A stretch of DNA of 64,000 nucleotides from Amycolatopsis sp. FBCC-B4732. GTDB taxonomy: Bacteria > Actinomycetota > Actinomycetes > Mycobacteriales > Pseudonocardiaceae. The notes under the pieces were generated by a model that was not told where the DNA came from, made no database searches, and saw only the letters and a list, made by a program, of their open reading frames with translations. Position numbers and translations under genes: made by a program. Location: positions 3,930,001 to 3,994,000 of the forward strand of contig NZ_CP095376.1 of the NCBI RefSeq assembly GCF_023008405.1. Direction: 5' to 3'. Of this stretch, positions 60,216 to 64,000 are shown piece by piece; positions within the stretch are counted from its first letter, which is position 1; each line of letters starts with the position of its first letter.

Positions 60216-61343
60216 TCACCGTTGTGCCGCACCGGATTCGCCCCGCGCGTTCGTCGGCGCGGACGAACTTCCCCGCGCCAGCACGGTTTCGGCGAGCCTG
60301 CGGACCAGTTCGGTGCGGCGGGGCAGTTCCGCGACGAGGACGTGCTCGTCGTCGGCGTGGGCTCCCCCGCCGACGGCGCCGAGGCCGTCGAGCGTCGGAA
60401 TGCCCAGCCCCGCGGTGAAATTGCCGTCGGACGCCCCGCCGACGGCCGCTTCGGTGAGCGGCCCGAGACCGAGGCCGGCGGCGAGTTCGGTGGCCAGCGC
60501 GAAGAGCTGCTCCGACGCGGGTCCGTCGAGCGGGGCCCGGTTGATGCCGCCGCCGATGCGGATCCGCGTGCCGTCGACGACCGGCGTCAGGCTCCGCACG
60601 GCCCGGTCGACGCGGGCCTGCTCCCCGGTGTCCCACACGCGGGCGTCGACCGCGACGCTCGCCGCGGCGGGCACGGTGTTCGTGGTCGTCCCGGCGGTGA
60701 GCGCGGTCGGGACGACGGTGGTGCCCCGCGCCGGGTCGGCGAGCGCGGCCACCGCGAGGATCTGGTGGGCCACCTCGATCCCGGCGTTGACGCCCTTTTC
60801 CGGTTCGAGCCCGGCGTGCGCGGCACGGCCTTCGACCTCGATCCAGTACCGGGAAACGCCTTTGCGGCGGGTCTTCAGCGCCCCGCCGTCGGCCGACGCT
60901 TCGAGCACGAACACCGCGTCGCAGCTCTTGGCCTCGTCCTCGATCAGCGGCCGGGACCGCGGCGAGCCGATCTCTTCGTCGCCGGTGATGAGGATCGAGA
61001 GGCCGTCCCGGTCGGGCAGCGCGGCGGCGGCGTGCAGGGCCATCACGACGCCGGCCTTCATGTCGAAGCAGCCGGGCCCGCGCAGGACGCCGGCACGGAC
61101 CTCGAACGGGTGGGTGCGCAGGGAACCCAGTGGCCACACGGTGTCGTGGTGGCCGAGCAGCAGGACCCTCGGCTCGCCGAAGCGCCACCGCAAGTGCGTG
61201 CAGCCGTCGGTGACGATCCGTTCCGGCTCGGTCCCGAGCAGCCGCCGCCCGATCGCGGCGACGACCTCGGCGCTGCGCGCGACGGCTTCGTGGTCCTCCG
61301 ACGGGGATTCGCAGCGGACGAGCGCCTCGATGTCGTCGATCAC
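60216..61343 (-). CDS. M20-family metallopeptidase (N-acyl-L-amino-acid deacylase)
   Basis: 375 residues from a GTG at 61343 that overlaps the amidohydrolase stop. Metal ligands: His in LLGHHDTVWP, Asp in GCFDMKAGV, Glu pair in TGDEEIGS and a final His in GGAHADDEHV. The dimerisation domain lies at ~170-285. It resembles glutamate carboxypeptidase/succinyl-diaminopimelate desuccinylase relatives. In the proposed pathway it removes the succinyl (acyl) group from the L-form, pulling the reaction to L-amino acids. Confidence 0.9.
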   Translation of the reverse strand: MIDDIEALVRCESPSEDHEAVARSAEVVAAIGRRLLGTEPERIVTDGCTHLRWRFGEPRVLLLGHHDTVWPLGSLRTHPFEVRAGVLRGPGCFDMKAGVVMALHAAAALPDRDGLSILITGDEEIGSPRSRPLIEDEAKSCDAVFVLEASADGGALKTRRKGVSRYWIEVEGRAAHAGLEPEKGVNAGIEVAHQILAVAALADPARGTTVVPTALTAGTTTNTVPAAASVAVDARVWDTGEQARVDRAVRSLTPVVDGTRIRIGGGINRAPLDGPASEQLFALATELAAGLGLGPLTEAAVGGASDGNFTAGLGIPTLDGLGAVGGGAHADDEHVLVAELPRRTELVRRLAETVLARGSSSAPTNARGESGAAQR

Positions 61344-62812
61344 TTCGGCTCACCCCGCAGCGGCTTGCCGGGCAGCGCTGCCACGTCGAGTTCTCCTTCG
61401 CTGACCACGGGAACGCCGGCGACGTAGAGGTGCTGCACGCCCTGCGAGGGCCGGGTCGGGTCGGTGTAGGTCGCGGTGTCGGTGATCCGGGCCGGGTCGA
61501 GGACGACGAGGTCGGCGTCCGCGCCCGGTGCGAGGTGGCCCTTGCCGCGGGCGGCGGGCGCGACGTCGTCGAGGAGCCGCGAAGGCAGGTAGGCGCAGCG
61601 GCGGAACGCTTCGAGCCAGCTCCAGGTGCCGGTTTCGCGGACCATCAGCCGCAGGGTCTTGGCGAAGGTCCCGGCGGTTCGCGGGTGCGTCGTCCCGCCC
61701 GGCGGCAGCGGCCAGCCGGTGCTTTCGGTACGGCCGTCCGGCCAGTACACCGGCATCGCGTCGCTGGCGACGATCGCGTCGGGGAAGGCGAGGGCCTGGT
61801 GCAGCAGGCCGCGGTCGCGGGGATCGGTCTCGTCGAGGAACTCCAGCAGGCAGGGCGCACCCGGGTCGGTTTCCCGGATCTGCCGGAGACGGGCTTCGTC
61901 GCGGACGCGCTCCCCCGTTTCCAGGATCACCACGCTCGACGGGCGGAGTCCCTTCATCCGCAGGCGGTCCGGCTCGATGAACGCGGCCCCGACGGCGGTG
62001 CTGCCGGCGCCGTAGGGGTAGGCCTCGACGGTGACGCGGGACCCCTCGCGGCGGGCGTTGTCCAGGGTGGCGAGGACGCGGTCGACGTGGTGGCCGGAGG
62101 TGCTGTTGACGTGGCAGTGGTGCATCGCGGCCCCGGTTTCCCCGGCGGCGACGGCGATTTCCACCGAGCCGTCGACCGGGATCGCGGGGTCGACCTCGAC
62201 CAGCTCGCGGACGTGCGTGTAGGTCGGCACGCCGGCCTTCGCGGCGAGGTGCGCGACGGCGAGGAACTCCCCGGGCTCGGTGGCGGGCGCGTACCCCATC
62301 AGGACACCGATGCCCAGCGCGCCCTTCGCCAGTTCACCATCCAAAAGGGACAGCCAGGTCCGGAGTTCCACCGCGGAGGAACTCCGCTGCCACCGCGGGT
62401 TCCCGAGCACGGCCAGGCCGCTGCCGATGCTCGCGTCGGGCGCGATCCCGGCGAGCACCTGCGCGCGGGCCGCGCCCCAGGAGGCGGAGAACCCGTAGTG
62501 CAGCGGCCGCCCGGCCGCGGCGGCCTCGGCGTACGCCCGCTCGACGGGCATCAGGCCGGCTTCGAGGTCGAGCGCGGTGGTGACGCCGTCCATGGCCTGC
62601 AGCCGCTGCCCGGCGACCGAGTGCACGTGGCTGTGCAGGTCGACGAACCCGGGCCCGACGACGAGCCCGGTCACGTCGACCTCGGTGGCGTCCGGCGCGC
62701 TCAGGTTCGCGCCCACGGCTTCGATCGCGCCGTCGCCGACGAGCACGTCGGCGACGCCGTCGAACCCGCTACCCGGGTCGACGACCCGGCCGCCCCGCAA
62801 GAGTGTCCGCAC
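61340..62812 (-). CDS. Amidohydrolase (N-acyl-D-amino-acid deacylase-like)
   Basis: 490 residues from a GTG at 62812 with GAGGAGG upstream. TLLRGGRVVDPGSGFDGVAD, zinc motif VDLHSHVHS (HxH), GVTTALDLEAG, later His in CHVNSTSGHH and Asp in VASDAMP, and APGADADLVVLDPARI are the D-aminoacylase/dihydroorotase-like amidohydrolase marks. Probably deacylates N-acyl-D-amino acids or opens cyclic D-residue peptides. First gene of the long operon. Confidence 0.88.
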   Translation of the reverse strand: MRTLLRGGRVVDPGSGFDGVADVLVGDGAIEAVGANLSAPDATEVDVTGLVVGPGFVDLHSHVHSVAGQRLQAMDGVTTALDLEAGLMPVERAYAEAAAAGRPLHYGFSASWGAARAQVLAGIAPDASIGSGLAVLGNPRWQRSSSAVELRTWLSLLDGELAKGALGIGVLMGYAPATEPGEFLAVAHLAAKAGVPTYTHVRELVEVDPAIPVDGSVEIAVAAGETGAAMHHCHVNSTSGHHVDRVLATLDNARREGSRVTVEAYPYGAGSTAVGAAFIEPDRLRMKGLRPSSVVILETGERVRDEARLRQIRETDPGAPCLLEFLDETDPRDRGLLHQALAFPDAIVASDAMPVYWPDGRTESTGWPLPPGGTTHPRTAGTFAKTLRLMVRETGTWSWLEAFRRCAYLPSRLLDDVAPAARGKGHLAPGADADLVVLDPARITDTATYTDPTRPSQGVQHLYVAGVPVVSEGELDVAALPGKPLRGEPK

Positions 62813-62894
62813 CCGCTGCCTCCTCGTCGTCGCCGATCTCGGTGACGTTAGGAGGATTCCGGGCCCGGGCGTTGGTGCGGGACGACGAAGCCGG

Positions 62895-62930
62895 GCGGCG
62901 TGGTCCGTCCGGGCGGACGAACCACGCCGC
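62895..62930 (-). terminator. Hairpin after beta-propeller gene
   Basis: Ten-base perfect arms GCGGCGTGGT / ACCACGCCGC with further pairing inside; just past the stop of the leftward gene at 62937. It also separates it from the D-peptide operon. No T-tract. Confidence 0.5.
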
Positions 62931-62936
62931 GCGCGG

Positions 62937-64000
62937 TCAGGCGTTCGGGCCGGTCCAGCCTTCGGGCACGTGGCCGATGCGCACCCGCTGCGGGTGGTCG
63001 CCGACCGGGACCGAGACGCGCTTCTGGCCCGTCGCGAAGTCGATCGCGGTGACCTGGTCGGCGCCGGCCTCCGAGATCACGCAGGCGGTGCCGTCGCCGC
63101 TGACCGTGGCCCAGTACGGCTTGACCGCCGGGACCAGCGTGCCCTGCTGCAGCGTCGCGCGGTCGACGACGGTGGCGTAGTCGTCCATGGTGCCCGCGAT
63201 GCAGAGCTTGTCGCCCGCCGGGCTCATCGACATGCCGTGGTGGCGGGAGTCGTTGACGAAGGTCTTGCGGTCGTCGCTGGTCGCCGGGTTCTTCGGCAGT
63301 TCCTTGAGCCGCGTGATCTTGTCGGTCGCGACGTCGTACTCCAGGAAGCCGTTGAAGAACGAGACCTGGAAGTACAGCTTCGACCCGTCCGGGGTGAACG
63401 CCACCGGCCGCACGGCGTCGGACAGGTCCCGCCGCCCGAAGGCGTCGAGGCGCTGGCGCATGTCGATCACCTTGACCTGGGCGAAGGTGGCGGCGTCGAC
63501 GACGGTGATGCGCCGGTCCCCCTTGGTGAAGTCCCAGGCCGGGTCGTCGAGGTCGGTGTTGACCTCGCCGATCGACATGTTCCAGAGGGAGCGGCCGCCG
63601 TCGGTGAAGACGTTCTCGTGCGGCTTGTCGCCGGTGGCGAAGGAGCCGACCTGCTGCCCGGTGACGATGTCCAGCACGTGCACGGTGTTGGACGTCGAGG
63701 CGGACACGGCGACGCGGCGCCCGTCCGGCGACACCGCCATGTGGTCGGAGCGGAAGCCCGAGACCGGGAAGCGCCAGTTGACCCGGCCGGTGGTGAGGCT
63801 GATCGACACGACGTCGGCGAAGCTGGGCCGCGACGCCACCACCGAACCGCCGTCCGGGGTGGTGTACATGTCGTCGACGAACTGGTCGTGGCCTTCGCCG
63901 GGCCCGTTGCGGATGCCGAGGAAGAACGCCAGCTTGATCGGGTTGAGGTAGATCTCCCGCAGCCGGTCGTCCTTGTCCGGGATGATGTTCACGCGCCCGA
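62937..64000 (-). CDS. YncE-like beta-propeller protein (5' part outside)
   Basis: At least 354 residues; open at the right edge. Repeated seven-blade propeller segments (FVDDMYTTPDGGSVVASRPS, MAVSPDGRRVAVSASTSNTV, PVAFTPDGSKLYFQVSFFNG and ACVISEAGADQVTAIDF) of the YncE/lactonase_7 type. It probably has an export signal further upstream, as is usual. The internal GTG near 63990 is unlikely to be the real start, since the sequence before it still codes (GR). Confidence 0.7.
   Translation of the reverse strand, partial: GRVNIIPDKDDRLREIYLNPIKLAFFLGIRNGPGEGHDQFVDDMYTTPDGGSVVASRPSFADVVSISLTTGRVNWRFPVSGFRSDHMAVSPDGRRVAVSASTSNTVHVLDIVTGQQVGSFATGDKPHENVFTDGGRSLWNMSIGEVNTDLDDPAWDFTKGDRRITVVDAATFAQVKVIDMRQRLDAFGRRDLSDAVRPVAFTPDGSKLYFQVSFFNGFLEYDVATDKITRLKELPKNPATSDDRKTFVNDSRHHGMSMSPAGDKLCIAGTMDDYATVVDRATLQQGTLVPAVKPYWATVSGDGTACVISEAGADQVTAIDFATGQKRVSVPVGDHPQRVRIGHVPEGWTGPNA

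Overview
The window is very GC-rich DNA with dense, often overlapping genes, GTG/TTG starts and leaderless-type TAGGGT/TAGGAT signals, which points to an actinomycete. The N-acylamino-acid racemase at 58199-59302 reads like the known Amycolatopsis enzyme, and the rest of the content (many TetR/ArsR/PucR regulators, AA10 chitin oxygenase with a DasR-type site, P450s, DHA2 exporters) fits Pseudonocardiales, probably Amycolatopsis. It looks like ordinary chromosome; no phage, plasmid, IS element or CRISPR array was seen.

Layout. 1-15 kb: NCS2 permease (partial), small membrane and secreted proteins, a TetR/SDR divergent pair with operator palindromes, a scar made of two broken genes (4.4-5.8 kb), a secreted S33 peptidase, a membrane protein/histidine kinase/LuxR regulator/RDD group, LysR, DinB and a secreted beta-propeller. 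15-21 kb: membrane protein, a lectin remnant, a second scar (zwf remnant facing an SRPBCC remnant), then a compact three-gene operon: a 73-residue repeat peptide, a JmjC/cupin Fe(II)/2OG oxygenase and a thioredoxin-like ferredoxin of the Apd1/Suc-Fer family. 21-31 kb: SNF2 helicase/SWIM pair, ArsR-SRPBCC-VOC operon with paired operators, XRE regulator, SRPBCC gene with a duplicated 3' end, esterase/metallo-hydrolase, MFS. 31-44 kb: PucR regulator, frameshifted Tat-exported glycosidase-like protein, TetR/DUF308 pair, AA10 LPMO with a dre site, LexA-family repressor, P450/MFS pair, SDR, DUF4287, methyltransferase/TetR pair, two tRNA-Val genes. 44-46.9 kb: DHA2 exporter followed by four ~215-bp tandem repeats carrying palindromes and decayed copies of the exporter's 3' end.

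46.9-62.8 kb: one long leftward operon of eleven tightly packed or overlapping genes. It encodes a D-aminoacylase-like amidohydrolase, M20 peptidase, GNAT, N-acylamino-acid racemase, a small unknown ORF, a cytoplasmic S12 hydrolase, a cytoplasmic class-A-beta-lactamase-fold protein, a full dipeptide ABC importer (with a permease-ATPase fusion), and an unusual S9-peptidase/S12-hydrolase fusion. Together these read as a system that imports D-residue-containing peptides, cleaves them inside the cell and turns D-amino acids into L-amino acids by N-acylation, racemisation and deacylation. The window closes with a partial beta-propeller gene.

The two most interesting systems are the repeat-peptide/JmjC/ferredoxin operon (17961-20351), which looks like an undescribed peptide-modification (RiPP-like) system, and the D-peptide scavenging operon. 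A third theme is genome wear: repeated 3'-end duplications at two unrelated genes and two deletion scars where neighbouring genes both lost the ends that faced each other.
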